The notes beneath the pieces were generated by a model, which worked only from the letters and a program-made list of their open reading frames with translations, ran no database searches and was not told the DNA's origin. 64,000 nt of DNA from Piscicola geometra (lineage: Eukaryota > Annelida > Clitellata > Hirudinida > Piscicolidae): the NCBI GenBank assembly GCA_943735955.1, contig OX030956.1, forward strand, positions 8,147,105-8,211,104, written 5' to 3'. This document shows positions 20,860-33,205 of this stretch, piece by piece. Position numbers and translations under genes: made by a program. How positions within the stretch are numbered: the stretch's first letter is position 1; each line of letters opens with the position of its first letter.

Positions 20860-23762
20860 CATGGGCGGCAATCCTGACCCCCCCACTTTTTTTATTGGGG
20901 GGGTCCACTTTAATAGGGACCCCCCCCCCTTTTTTTCCCATTTTTGTTTTCAAAAATTTCTATTTGGATATGAGCATAATCGTCAACCATGGCATAAAAG
21001 TAAATGTTTATACAGTAATACATTGTGAGTATGTGTAGTTATAGTGATAGCTGTCTAAAACAAAAATATTCTTTGCTTGCTTAAATACTCCTCCACCTAG
21101 TTTTTTATCACTATGACGTAGGCGGGAATTCTGAGGGGGTCCTGGGATCCACCTCTACAAGAAACCCTTCACTCTTTTAACAATACACATTTCTCAGCTC
21201 ATTTTGAGACGAGCCTAATCGTCAACCATGGGATACAAAATGCTAATACAGTAATACATTGTGAGTATGTATGGGCAGGAATGCTAGGGGGGTCCTGGGG
21301 TCCATCTTAACATGAACACCCCTCAGTTTTTCAAATACAATAATTTTTCAACTCCTATCTTAATCCAAGCATAATCGTCCACTAAAATACTCATCCACCT
21401 ACTCTTCTTTTTATATTTATAAATTTAAATTAATAAATTATATTTATAAAAGTTAAATTTCTGATTTTTCAATTTTCGCAAGCAGACATTCAGAATGATT
21501 TTCAGAAAATATCGGGTTACTTTATGCAAGCAGACAGATTTAAATTTTTTTTTAAAATCCTTCATATTGTGCTACTTATTTTGCATGGGCGATATTCTTC
21601 GGGGGATTCTGAGGTCCACCTTAATAAGGACCCTTTCAATTTTTTAGAGGAACCAAAGTTAATGAATTTTAAAAGGCTTCGAACATTAACTAAAGTTTTG
21701 GTTAAATCAAACTACAAGTTTCATATCGCATAACTGCCAAAAAGAAATGCTGAGGCTTTTAGCTCATTCTATCGTTAGAAACACAGTGTGCACTGTTAAT
21801 GCCGAATCAAGCCAGTTTGGTGTTGTGGTTGACGGCACACAAGACTGCAATGGGTTAGAGTTGGAATCGATATGCATTCGTTTTTTTGTTGAAGCTCTGA
21901 ATGTTAATGAACAGTTTATTGGTTTATTCAGCCCACCAGACACGATCGGAAAAACATTATCTGCTGTAGTAAAAGATGTTCTGATCAGAATTATGCTACC
22001 TATAGAAAAACTAAGAGCTCAGACTTATGACGGCGCTTCTAACATGAAAGGCCGATATAATGGTTGTCAGGCTATTATCAGCAGTGAGCATCCGCTTGCA
22101 ATGTTTTTCTATTGTTTTGCACAGTGTGCGAATCTTGTTGCCCAGCACACAGCTGCCGCAAATCCCTTTGTGAGCAATTCACTTCAGTTTGTCCAAGAGT
22201 TAGGTGCTTTTTACAATCGTTCAGGGAAGGTCAACAGTTTAGTGATGCTTTAGTGTCTCTTATAATTGACTTTCTTGATGAACCACTGAATAAAAAGTAT
22301 AGTATAAAACTTATTTGTTCTACAAGATGGCTTACCAGAGTATCTACAGTGTCTTCTGTGCTTGAACATTATGAAGTGGTACTTGTTAGCTTGGAATCAT
22401 TTGCTTCCATTAGTACTGCTGATGAAACAGCTGTAAAGGCTTGAGGCCTTTTTTCAATAAGGCACTACTGCACTGGCCTTCAAGGTAGTTGTTTTGGTGT
22501 TTTCACTTCTGGAACAGTTAAACAAGCCGTTGCAATCAGCAAGTGCCAAGGTCAGTGGAATGGTTGCAGCGACTGATTCAGTTGTGCAAGCATTGCATCG
22601 CCTACGATCAGATGAACATTTTAATGCCATTTTCAGAGATGTCAATAGTATGGTTTTGGCATATGATCTCGAGCCGATTGCTGTACCTCGGGTGCGAAAG
22701 CCGCCACAAAAGTATTGTGGGCTGGGCCCAGCTTATGTAGCAACAACACCAGAGGAACATTATTGAGCAGCTTATTACGCTGTAATAGACATTGCAATCA
22801 TGCAACTCACATAAAGGTATAGTCGAGATTCTCCTGGTTTGCGTTCATGCTTGCAGCTGGAGACAATGTTGCTAACTGGTGAAGTGAACCATGATATTTG
22901 CAAGCAGTATCGTAAGTTAAATGAAACTGGTCTTTGTTCACAGTTAACTATGTTTAAAGACAAGAATGAATTTTAGCACAAACGCAAAAGTAATGCAAGC
23001 TATGATCACGGAAGTCAGAAATCTATTATCTTAGGTTGAAAGATTGATCAGGTTGATGCTTGTGTGTTCAATAACGTCATGTACTGCAGAAAGATCTTTT
23101 AGTGCTTTGCGGCGTCTTAAGACTTAGATGCGTGCACCTATGACACAGCCTTGCTTGAATTCACTGGCCGTTTGTCATGCACATCAGGATATACTTGACA
23201 GTCTGGATTAAAAAGACTAGCAGAAGAATTTGCCAGTCAGTCAGACATACGAAGAAGTCTTTTTGGAAATTGGAGTAAAAGAGCTGTGGGGAGAGGGCAG
23301 GAGGACAGGTAGAGAGGGTATTTTTTGTTATCTAAATAACACTGTGGGCCAAAAAAATTTCCCAATGTATATTTGTTTATAACTTTGGCAAATTTAAATC
23401 TCTTTGTAATTTTTTAAAATATTTGACTCAGAAATGAATGGAAAACAAGATGTTATAACATTTATTTGATGGGTTGATGGCTAGTTGTAATTGAGTTTAT
23501 ATAGATAAATAATAAAAGATACTGAAATCGCTATTGTTTTTCTTCAAATCGCTCAAAGTGACAATAGAAAAGTATTTTTATTGAGTATCAAACTTTTTTT
23601 CTAAATGTTTGGTGATACAAATATTAGTAGTTGATACAAAAATAATTTGCACTACAGCAAACAATACTAAATAGTATCGTTGGTACTGTATTAGTCGATA
23701 CCGGTTCTTTGATTCCAACCCTGAGAATGACCCCCAAGATTTTCCGCAGATCGCTGCCCCTG
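20860..23762 (+). mobile_element. hAT family A, transposase-bearing copy (2903 bp), inserted in the LINE
   Basis: Flanks GTTCTGAG (20852-20859) and GTCCTGAG (23763-23770) are an 8-bp duplication with one change; removing the element restores the LINE frame exactly (CVL|STLLYANES). Left end CATGGGCGGCAATC; complemented right end CAGGGGCAGCGATC. The transposase remnant (21747-22253, then broken pieces to about 23180) has VVDGTQDCNGLELESICIRF, LRAQTYDGASNMKGRYNGCQ and, near 23085, CTAERSFSALRRL, the hAT dimerisation motif. This is the ZMYM1/DUF4371-like type. Stops and frameshifts show it is dead. The left 0.75 kb carries four end-like segments in a row (20860, about 21120, 21269, 21587). Confidence 0.88.
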
Positions 23763-24470
23763 GTCCTGAGCACTCTCCTTTACGCCAATGAATCCTGGAC
23801 ACTATATGCATACCAGGAAAAAAGATTGAGAACTTTCCACATGCGGTGTCTTCGACGCATGCTCGGAATCTCATGGAAAGACCGCGTCACAAACAACGAG
23901 GTGTTGGCGAGGGCAGCCATTTCAAGCATGACCACTCTTCTCCGTCAAAGACGTCTTTGATGGCTGGGACATGTACGTCGGATGGATGATGGCCGACTTC
24001 CCAAAGACGTGCTATTCGGCGAGCTTGCCTCAGGTTGGAGAGCAACTGGCAGGCCATACCTTCGCTACAAGGACGTCTGCAAGCGCGATATAAAACCTAC
24101 AGAGATCGACGTCAGCACCTGGAAATCGCTTGCTGAAGATAAAAGCAGATGGAGGCAAGCTGTGCGCATGGGACTAGAAGCGGGGGAAGCAGGGATTCGT
24201 CGGCTTGCCAGTGAAAAGCGCTCCCGCAGAAAGAGAAGACAACAGCGATCTGCGACCAGTAGCTACCAACAATCAACAGCAAGCAACAACCGAAGGCGAG
24301 CAACAATCAGAAGAGAACAACAACCATCAAAGAACAACAACCATCAGAGAACAACAACCAGCAGCGACAAAAAGGATCTCCCTCGGCGCAAGTCCATTGT
24401 CTACCTAAGACTAAAGAACGCCCACAATGTCACATGCATATACATATAGTAATACTGTTCGTCCGTCAAG
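23763..24470 (+). mobile_element. RTE-like LINE, part 3: C-terminal region
   Basis: Resumes with YANESWTLYAYQEKRLRTFH, RRMLGISWKDRVTNNEVL and GHVRRMDDGRLPKDVLFGEL, the C-terminal block typical of RTE-like and related LINE ORFs. A stop near 23958 breaks it. The C-terminus runs into a Gln/Asn/Thr-rich, ACA/ACC-repeat stretch (about 24260-24370). Confidence 0.85.
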
Positions 24471-25904
24471 TCGACGAGGACCACTTTAAAGTCATTCAGG
24501 TGTGTGTGTGCAGATGGCTGATGAGGCCGATCCTGGCACGGAAGATTCGGGAACATGAGGGACATGGGATGAGTGGGACGTCTCCAGGAGGGTTGACAGA
24601 TATATATGGTCATATGTTATTAATCAGTAGAAAACCCGAACGAGCATCTAGACCACTGATTAATTTGTTGTTCAAGTCTTAGAGTTTAAGAATTAAGATA
24701 AAGTAAAATAAAACTGTTTATTCAATTTTATACTTTAATTATATTGCGGTAAAAAAATTAACTCTTGTGCATTATAGCTTTTTATTTTTCGAAATTATAC
24801 AAATCTCTTGTATAACATATTGTCGCAGGATATATATAAGAAAAAAAAGTAATAAGTTTAATAAATGTGACAAAAATGTGTTTAAAAAATACAAATAATA
24901 AGCACTACAAATAAGTGTAACTCATTAAAAAATATTGAATTTTTTTATTATTATTTTTTACGCAACTTGAAATTTCATTATTGAATCTACCTTCAGACGA
25001 AAACATAAGATAAAATCGTTAAAGTTCAACATATTTGTTTTTTATTTTACACAATTAACATACAAAATATTTAAATAGAATTTATTTCATTAAAATAAAA
25101 AAACCATTTTTTTCGATTTTTAGCAACATAAACAAACAAAAAAAGTAATAAGTTTAATAAATGTGACAAAAATGTATTAAAAAATATGAATAGGAAGCAC
25201 TACAAATAAGTGTAATTCATTAAAAAAATATTGACTTCCCTGTAGGGTAAATTCCAATGTTGAAATTTCAAATGGCGTAAAAAAATAGGAAAAAAAACTA
25301 AATTTAAAAAAAAGAATTTCGTTTATTTTTAGTGTTTCCTATTCGTAAAAATAAATATAAAAATTTTGAAGTATGGTAGATTTAAATGTTATCTTCAAAA
25401 AATACCTGTTCACATTGAGCATGGATTTTTGTGAAATGTATGAGTTAAAAATAATTGTAAAAAATTTACTTAGCATTTCAAGCATTTACTTTTACACTTT
25501 ACCTATATCATATGTACATATAATATATGTCATATATATATCGTATTCATATTTTTATAGGTATATGCATATGACATATGTATATGTGGTTGTTTTAGTT
25601 TTTAAATATACTGTTAAAAGTTAAATCAAAACTCAACTTCGAGGAAAGATTATTATTTAATAAGAAATATATTAAAATAAAAAGTATACATTTATTTAAT
25701 AAAAAAATCATTCAATGAAGTGATATAAATGGAAGACATAGTCACAAGAGATCTGTTGAATAGGCCTAAAGACCCTCGGTTCAACAGTCTACCTTCAAGT
25801 GTCTGCACTCAGTGGTTTTCGTCTGAGGAGTCTATCAAGGTCTGTCAAAGCCATTTCTGATTAAAGTTAAATCAGAAATGGATTTGATCAGTTTAAACTT
25901 TAAC
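24471..25904. other. LINE 3' flank and AT-rich spacer with a direct repeat pair
   Basis: About 24625-24665 contains 'aaaacccgaacgagcatcta', like the SINE B tail. Two ~95-bp direct repeats (about 24842-24945 and 25139-25238) share 'agtaataagtttaataaatg' and 'aagcactacaaataagtgta'. No gene recognised. Confidence 0.55.
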
Positions 25905-26100
25905 TTGGCGAGCGGGTTGGCTTAGATGGTAAGTCGTTAGACCTGCAACTTAAAGGTCGCCAGTTCAAATCCCTGTACAGCCAACCGTGAGCTATCATAT
26001 ACCTAGTGTATATGATGCGGTGTTTCACGACTTATGTCGTGTGAGTGGCGCTTCAGTTGCGTGCCCGGGCGCTATATAAAACTGACATTTATTTATTTTA
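25905..26100 (+). mobile_element. tRNA-derived SINE, family A (short form)
   Basis: Head with A-box-like TTGGCTTAGATGG (25917-25929) and B box GTTCAAATCC (25963-25972), body 'ctatcatatacctagtgtat' and 'gatgcggtgtttcacgac', then 'gtgcccgggcgctatataaa' and an AT-rich tail. It lies just upstream of the first recognised RhoGAP-gene exon. Its 3' half differs from the long form at 8389. Confidence 0.82.
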
Positions 26101-26199
26101 TTAATCATTAAACTATAAATGAAATATTTCAATATTTTTGTGAATATGAGGATAAATTTTTCTTTTTTAACTATTTTTTACTACTTTTCAATAACTCAG

Positions 26200-29052
26200 T
26201 CGAAAGTGGTAAAGAGAGGTTGGCTAGAGAGACAAAGCAGGAACATATTTTCACCTTGGAAAAGAAAGTGGGTGGTGCTTACACAGAATGGAATCAGTTG
26301 CTTTGAGAACGACTTGGAGCACAAAGCAAACTCGTCACACACTCTCCTGCACGACAGGGACATCGTCGAAGTCAACAACTCGGACCACAACCACGCTGCA
26401 AACAACACTGAGGATTTTGGCACTAACAACACCCCTAAAACCAACGCCAAATATATATTCAAAATTTTTCAAAGTTAGTAACTGAAGTCCTACTTTGACA
26501 TTTTGCTGTTACATGATATAAAACTCTTATAAAACACATGCTTGAATGTTTGTTACATAAAAACACATTAACCTATTTCTTCACCCAACAGCAAGCGAAA
26601 ACAAAGAACCTTCAACATCATCATCCTTTTCTTCTGCATCAACATCATCATCATACTCATCCTCATCTTCCTCAACGTTGAAGAAGCCGGACACATTTGC
26701 AGCAGGCAGTGAGAAGGAGAGGAAAGAGTGGCTGAAGAGTCTCAAGAAGGTCATCTTTGCACACCTTGGAGGAGGTGGGTGATGGTGATGATGATGATGA
26801 TGGGGGGTGAGAAGGAGGGTGTTGATGATGATGCTGGTAATAAATACCATAGTGGCGTCAATACAGAGAAGCTTTCTAAGCATAAAAAAAATCAAATTTA
26901 AAATTTGAAACCATTATTACCCCAACAAAGTCTCTCAAAACTCACACAACCACAAAAGCCACCACCACCAACAACATCAGCAACCTGCACCACCACAGCG
27001 ATCTTCGGCACGAGCATCTCGGAGACGCTGCAGCACGAGCGGTGCAAGAGGCCCTCGCTACTGGTGCCGGAGGTGGTCCAGATGTGCTGCGACTTCTTGC
27101 TGCAGTATGGCCTCGACATCGAGGGAGTCTTCAGGTGCGCAAAGTTTTTGTTTTCTGGCTTTTCGCTTTTCAACATTCCGCAATTTGTAACTTCTGCACT
27201 TATCTCATCATTATGATCATTATTATTATTATTATCGGGCGCAGATAACTTATCTGCGATAAGAAGTAAAAAGTATTTTTTCCGAATCAATGACATCTGT
27301 TCGGTTTTTTCAAAAATTAGATATAGTTAAAACCATTATTTAACCATAAACCATACTGTTTAACCATACATTTATTCTCAAAAGTATCCAGTTGGGCAAG
27401 ATCTCTTACTTTTTCATGAAATCTTTGTGTAGCGCAATGAGTGGTTTCTTGGTTCTGGCCTGGTCGTTCAGTTGCGCTTGTCCTCGTTGGTTTTCTTCGA
27501 GTGGCCGAGTTCACCTTCAGACGGTTTGGATGTGTAGTATATCATCATAATGAATGAAAACGAAGCGAAAATATCACCTTGCAGAACTTCTGTTGAGATG
27601 TTGAAGTTGGTGAGCTGTTTAAAGAAATCTTTGTTCTGATTTTAAGAAGCTCTTCTTTCACTTTCGGAGGCGAGTGATCCAATAGCAGCACTTTAGACGG
27701 AGAGTTGCTCGTTTATCCGTTTTTTAAAAAGTTTTTTTCTTTGTTTCTGGGTAACCCAAATACCTTTCCCATCAAAGGGGTTGAGTTATCATGAAGAGAG
27801 GGTGGAGGAGACAGTCTAGACCACGGGCCACGACACAGGTTGTATTAGTTTCCATGGTGCTGATAGCAGGTCCTTTATCAGAAAGTGCTCACATCTAAAT
27901 AATAAAATATGCTTATTTATAATGAGCCAAGGCACGCAACAGAGGTGCCACTAACACGACATACGTCGTGAAACACCGCATCATACACACTAGGTATACG
28001 ATAGCTCAAGGTTTCTCATCAGGGGCTTGAACTGGCGACCTTTAAGTTGCAGGTCCAACTACTTACCCTCTATGCCAACCCGCTCGCATCCAGCACTAAA
28101 ACAAACATTACCCCCACTACTCTTAATAAAAATAAACCCATTATTACAACTAAAACTTCAAAAAAGAAAACTTCAATCATTTCAACCACCACTACAACCA
28201 CCACCACATCCACTACTACAACTCCTCCACTTCAACCACCACAACAACCACCACCACATCCACTACTACAACTCCTCCACCACATTCTCCACTTACACCA
28301 CCACTACAACTCCTCCACTACAACCACCACTACAACTCTTCCACCACAACCACCACTTCAACCACCACCACAACCACCACTTCAACCACCACTACAACTC
28401 CTCCACTACAACCACCACTACAACCACCACTACAACTTTTCCACTACAACCACCACTACACCTCCTCCACCACAACCACCACTTCAACCACCACCACAAC
28501 CACCACTTCAACCACCACTACAACTCCTCTACTACAACCACCACTACAACCACCACCACAACCACCACTTCAACCACCACTACAACCACCACCACAACCA
28601 CCACTACAACCACTACTACAACCACCACTTCAACCACCACTACAACCACCACTACAACCACCACCACATGCAGACATTCGAGCAGAGCCTCAGTCGTTCG
28701 CTCACTCAAAGAACGCTTCGACCGCGGTCATCGGCCTTCCCTCCTCTTTCCTCCCGATGATGATGACAACAACAACAACACTTTCATCGACAACATCAAC
28801 AAAATCAGGTCGCCAACAGCAAAAACATTCAACAACAGCACCACCACCACTGCGACCACCTCGAACATCCACACTGTGGCCTCCCTCCTCAAGACCTACC
28901 TCCTCGAACTGCCAGAACCCATCGTCCCTGTTTCCTTCTATGAAGCCATCATGACCATCATCACCAGGTGCCCGTGTGTATGTCTGTTTGTCTGTCTGTT
29001 TGTCTGTCTGTTTGTCTGTCTGTTGGTCTGTCTGTTTGTCTGTCTGTTGGTT

Positions 29053-29090
<38 letters not shown>

Positions 29091-29669
29091 CTTGTCTGTC
29101 TGTTTGTCTGTCTGTTTGTTTGTCTGTTTGTCTGTCTGTTTGTCTGTCTGTTTGTCTGTCTGTTTGTCTGTCTGTTTGTCTTTCTGTTTGTCTGTCTGTC
29201 CGTTTGTCTGTCTGTTCTGATATGGCCATCTTGTTATAGCCCATACCATACCACTTGTGTTTCAAAGCATGTTATCGCTTGAACATTGGAGGAATTATGA
29301 TAATGGCGGTGATGATGATGATGATGCCTTCAACGACTCAGGTACTACCGAATCGAGCCTGAACAGTCGGTGAGAAGGATTGCATTGATCGTCAGTGACA
29401 TTCCCCACAACAGCTACAACCTTCTCAGGTCGTCTTTTTATTATTATTATTATTATGAGATTATATTTATTAATGTATTTAATATTGTATTTGTTATTAT
29501 ATTTATTATTATATTTATTATCATCATTATTATTATGAGGTTTATATTATTTATTATTTTTTAAATATTATTTTTATTTTTATTATTAATATATTTATTA
29601 TTATTATTATTATTAATGTTAAAATATTTATGAGGACTATTCTATTCTTACCGAAACCATCACCACCAC

Positions 29670-29732
<63 letters not shown>

Positions 29733-31346
29733 TTCCACCAGCATCATCATTTCCACCATCATCATCACCACGGCCACTGCAGCTACTTATGCGGCTTCTT
29801 GAGCATCGTGGGAGAACACGAGGCGAGCAACAAGATGAGTCATCACAACCTATCTAAGGTCTTCTGCAACGCCGTCCTGCAGCCAGAGGTGGGTGCTGAT
29901 GATGATGGTGGGGGGGGGGGGGGGTGGAGATGGTTGTGATGGTGGGGGTGGGGGTGATGGTGGTGGTGGGCGTGATGATGATGAGGATGATGGTGGTGAT
30001 GGTTGTGGGCGGGATGATGATGATGGGGGTGGTGGTGATGATGATGATTGCGATGAGGACAGCCATGATGATGATGTCAGGTGGATGACCCTGCCCTGCT
30101 GATGGGCACTGCGGACAACAGGGCGACGGCGTTGTGTGTGTTGGTGACGATGCGAAAGAAGGTGTTTGTGCCGAGGTTCAAGATGCCTGCTGGAGGGGTG
30201 GTGGAGGTGGAAGTGGAAAAGGCTTTGGTGGGAAGAGTGGTCGCAGATGATGGTTATGGTGGTGGTGGTGATGGGGGTGATGGTGGTGGGGGTGATGGAG
30301 ATGTCAAGGTGAATGTTGGGAAGATGCCTAATCTTTTGGAGTGTTCGAATGAAGCTAAAGTTAGTGAAAGGAAGTTGAATGGGACAGAGGAGAGAAGCAG
30401 CAGTGGTGGTGGCAGTAGTGGTGGTAGCAGTAGTGGTGGTGGTGGTGGTGGTTTGGAGAAGGGAGAGAATGATGTGAGGAAGGTGGTAAGGAGAGAAGGT
30501 GGTCATGATGCAAGATTCAACCGCAAGCATAGATTTTTGCTAAACGACGAGATTGAAGGAGAAGATGAAGAGAAAGAAACAAAATGTGGAGAGATATTGA
30601 AGGGGGGGAGGGGAGTGGTGCGGAGGGAGGTGGTGAGAGAAGGAGGGAGGGAGATGAGGAGGAGTTCCTCCCTCAAAGAACTAGCCACCAAGCATAAGCA
30701 GTTGCTGCTGATGAAGGTGGGCAGGCAGGTCGATGCTGATGATGATGCTGAAGGGTGTCGGAAAAACAGCGCAGAAGAGATTGTCGATGGCAACAACAAC
30801 TTCTTGAATTATAATAACCTCAAACTTAGCGATCTCAATAATATTAAGACTATTATCATAAATAACAATAATAATAATGAATCTGAAAGTAACATAAATT
30901 CTCATAATTTAAAAAGTAAAAGCTCTGATGATCTAAATAGTGATTTCACCCAGCGACTTGGCCCACAAAATAATGTAACCAATCGGACTGACCTTCATAA
31001 TGACGTCACCCAGAAACCACTCAAGCATGCGGACTCAGCAGACAAACTAAAGCCTTATGAATCTTGTAGTTGCAAATGTCATTCTACCATGAATGCACGT
31101 GATGATGTTGGTGGTGGATTGTTTAGGATGGATTTTTGTGGCACACTGAAAGATCGCAAGGACTTGAGTGACGACCACAAACTCTTAGTCAGCACGACAC
31201 TGCAAGCGAGGCACGAGACGATGCTTAAAAGTGAACTTGTAGACTTCTGTCAAACCCTCAAGCAGCTCCTAGCTTCGGAACACCACAAGTTTGTATTTAT
31301 TTTTCAAGGTTTGTTTTTAAATCTAAATGAATTGTTTTCTAGTTAA
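26200..31346 (+). CDS. PH-RhoGAP protein, ARHGAP22/24/25 (FilGAP) type
   Basis: Exons 26200-26473, 26592-26774, 26999-27134, 28674-28967, 29342-29428, 29783-29888 and 30081-31346 keep frame (781 residues; the first exon or exons are not identified). RhoGAPs switch off Rac/Rho/Cdc42; FilGAP members act on Rac at the membrane and cytoskeleton. The PH domain starts KRGWLERQ and ends EWLKSLKKVI, with a long Asn/Thr/Ser insertion. The GAP domain then has FGTSISETL, the arginine finger in EGVFR, VRSLKERFDRG, HTVASLLKTYLLELPEPIVP, SYLCGFLSIV and NKMSHHNLSKVF. An acidic/Gly insertion precedes HTVAS. The tail contains RRSSSLKEL, as in ARHGAP24, and a helix TLQARHETMLKSELVDF like the start of the family's coiled coil. 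The coiled coil seems cut short: either the stop at 31346 is real or another exon was missed. Confidence 0.85.
27500..27720 (-). mobile_element. LINE RT fragment inside a RhoGAP intron
   Basis: Read on the minus strand, the pieces STEVLQGDIF and YYTSKPSEGELGHS resemble the 'GVLQGDTLAPFLF' region (RT motif B and beyond) of non-LTR elements, with frame breaks. Short and decayed. Confidence 0.5.
27900..28088 (-). mobile_element. tRNA-derived SINE, family A (short form)
   Basis: Complement of the family: 'gggcttgaactggcgacc' (B box region), 'tttaagttgcaggtcc' and 'aaacaccgcatcat'. It is the same subfamily as 25905-26100, in opposite orientation, within the long RhoGAP intron. Confidence 0.78.
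28190..28672 (+). repeat. C/A-rich (CCACCACAA)n-type array directly upstream of a splice acceptor
   Basis: About 480 bp of imperfect CCACCACTACAA/CTTCAACCACCA units fill the end of the intron, right up to the acceptor before 28674. There is no conventional pyrimidine tract. The long open frames here are artefacts of the repeat. Confidence 0.9.
28976..29218 (+). repeat. (TGTCTGTT)n-type array directly downstream of a splice donor
   Basis: About 240 bp of TGTCTGTC/TGTTTGTC units starts eight bases after the donor at 28968 of the RhoGAP gene. The T/G/C-only composition leaves open frames on both strands, none of them genes. Confidence 0.92.
29435..29780 (+). repeat. (ATT)n and (CAT)n microsatellites in a RhoGAP intron
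   Basis: Interrupted ATT/TTA runs (about 29439-29625), then (ATC)n (about 29668-29770) ending beside the acceptor at 29783. Confidence 0.85.
29889..30080 (+). repeat. Intron made almost wholly of GGT/GAT repeats
   Basis: The whole 192-bp intron between two RhoGAP exons consists of GATGGTGGTGG-type repeats, including a 14-G run. It begins GTGGGTGCTGATGATG and ends ATGATGATGTCAG. Confidence 0.85.
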
Positions 31347-31589
31347 AAATTGGGGCTTTAAAAGTATTAGAACTAGATAATATGGCATTCATTGCTATCA
31401 CACTTTGTTGGTTAATTTATTGTTGGATGAAAATAATGTCGGTCAATGTGACCTTCTTTGGTCCAAATTTGTATCACTATTTTAAAATGTTTATTGATTA
31501 ATTTTAACAAGCAAGTATTACATTTTAATTTTTTTAATACGTAAAGAATTTTTTCAAGAGTTACGAGGTTTGATATGATAAAAAAGGTT

Positions 31590-31880
31590 TTATGAGAGGG
31601 ACAGCACATGTAGACGGTTTAAGGATAAGGTGACGGAAACACGTTTGAGATGCTTTGGACATGTGCAAAGGAGAGAGACAACTCCTATGTTGGAGAGGAA
31701 TGTTGAAGATGGAACCACCAGGGAAGAGAGAAGAAGAAAGACCAAGAAGGAGGTACATGGACGTGGTGAGAGCAGACATGAAAGAGGTCGGAGCAAAAGA
31801 GAACGATACGGTGAATAGAAAAACATGGAAATAATTTATTCGCTGTGGCAACCCCTAATGGGAGGAGATAAAAGTAAAAG
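31590..31880 (+). mobile_element. LINE 3'-end fragment
   Basis: Two overlapping frames give RLRCFGHVQRR and RRRYMDVVRADMKEVGAKEN, then IRCGNP, the C-terminal signature common in decayed LINE ORF2 tails ('RWFGHVQRR...GRPKRRYMDVV'). A frameshift lies between the two blocks. Confidence 0.75.
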
Positions 31881-33205
31881 GAGAATATATTTATTCGTAA
31901 AGGACCATCCCTCGAATATTTAAGAATGATTCACGTATCTTTCGGTTAGGTTGGGGTTAAGTCAATGCATCGGTCAAAGTAAGGGGAGTAAGAGTTTTTA
32001 GTTTGATTTTGTTCCTAAATCAATTTAAATTTCACTTTAATACACGATGTACAATGCGCAATCATTTATTTCATTATCAAATTACATATTTATGGAGTTT
32101 TATAAAACTTGAAACCGCCAACGGGAAATAAAGTCTTCAAAGAACATTGCGACACCTATATTATTTTAGATTGGGAAATACAGAAATTTTTACACTATCA
32201 CTCTAACTTACTAGTGTTTGTTTCTAACATATTTTTTATACCTAGCGTTATAATTAAATTTTCATTTTAGTTGATTATTAGAAACTGATCTTCAATGTTC
32301 CGGCATCTTTAATTAAACTTCAAGCAGTTTTTATTATATAAATTTTTTGTTTGTTTCATTGTTACTCTAATGCACTCACTAAACCACAATGACAACACAT
32401 TTCATACAGGGTTCTCCACTTGGAACAGCAGCTGCTCCATCTTCAAAGAAGCGACTCAGCTTGTTAATTAAAAAAATTTTTTTAAAGTATTTATTTGTTT
32501 TATTCTCTTTCCTGAGATTGTTTTATCATCTGCACAATAACGTTTTAAATATTTTTTAATCTGGCATTGACTTTTCAATTCTCTTGGCGATTACTTGAAG
32601 CATTTTCCTTACGATGAGCTTCATTCAGATCCATCAAGGCCTTTCCTTTCGGATTTTTACTGCCAATTATAAGATTTCAATTCCATCTCAAACAATCACG
32701 GATGTCTTTTTAACGAACAAATTTAGTTTCAGTGCATTAATATTTAGTGGTAGAATATTTTTGGAAATATGTGGTTTTATTAGTTTTTATATATTTTGAT
32801 CGTAAATGACAGACATGTAAAAAGCCTCTTTGAACTCTTGAAAGCATAAGTAACTAAAGTAAAAATACTCATATTCTCATTACTTTTCGGTTTTTTGGTG
32901 AATTATTTAATGATTTTTAATGTCTTTAGTTACATTTAGATTTAGATTTTTGAATATATGTAGAATTCAAAAAAATTTAAAATACATAAAAATTATAAAA
33001 TAAAAAATTTACAAAATATTGATTTGTAATCAAATATTTATAATATTTTCAAAAGTAAATTTTTAAAAGGACAACACTACTATTTAAAATATTAAGTGCT
33101 TTTGGTTAAAAATAAACTTAGCAAAAAGCTATTGTTAATACTCAAAAAACCATTTCTGTGTTTTTCACACAAATAGTATTTTTTCAATAAATCAAAATAT
33201 TCAAA
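31881..33205. other. AT-rich intergenic region upstream of the DPF gene
   Basis: No gene or repeat recognised. Should contain the promoter of the + strand gene at 33206. A short segment after an acceptor-like TACAG at 32410 could be a last exon of the RhoGAP gene but has no homology support. Confidence 0.4.

Noticed and set aside
23640..23762. Independent MITE at the end of the family A element
   Set aside because: The 8-bp flank match and restored LINE frame place this segment as the right end of 20860-23762.
28027..29282. Several 100-400 codon frames rich in Thr/Pro or Cys/Leu/Ser
   Set aside because: They run through intron microsatellites and one SINE; only 28674-28967 is a real RhoGAP exon.
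32411..32475. Last exon of the RhoGAP gene
   Set aside because: An acceptor-like site exists but neither frame continues the expected coiled coil.
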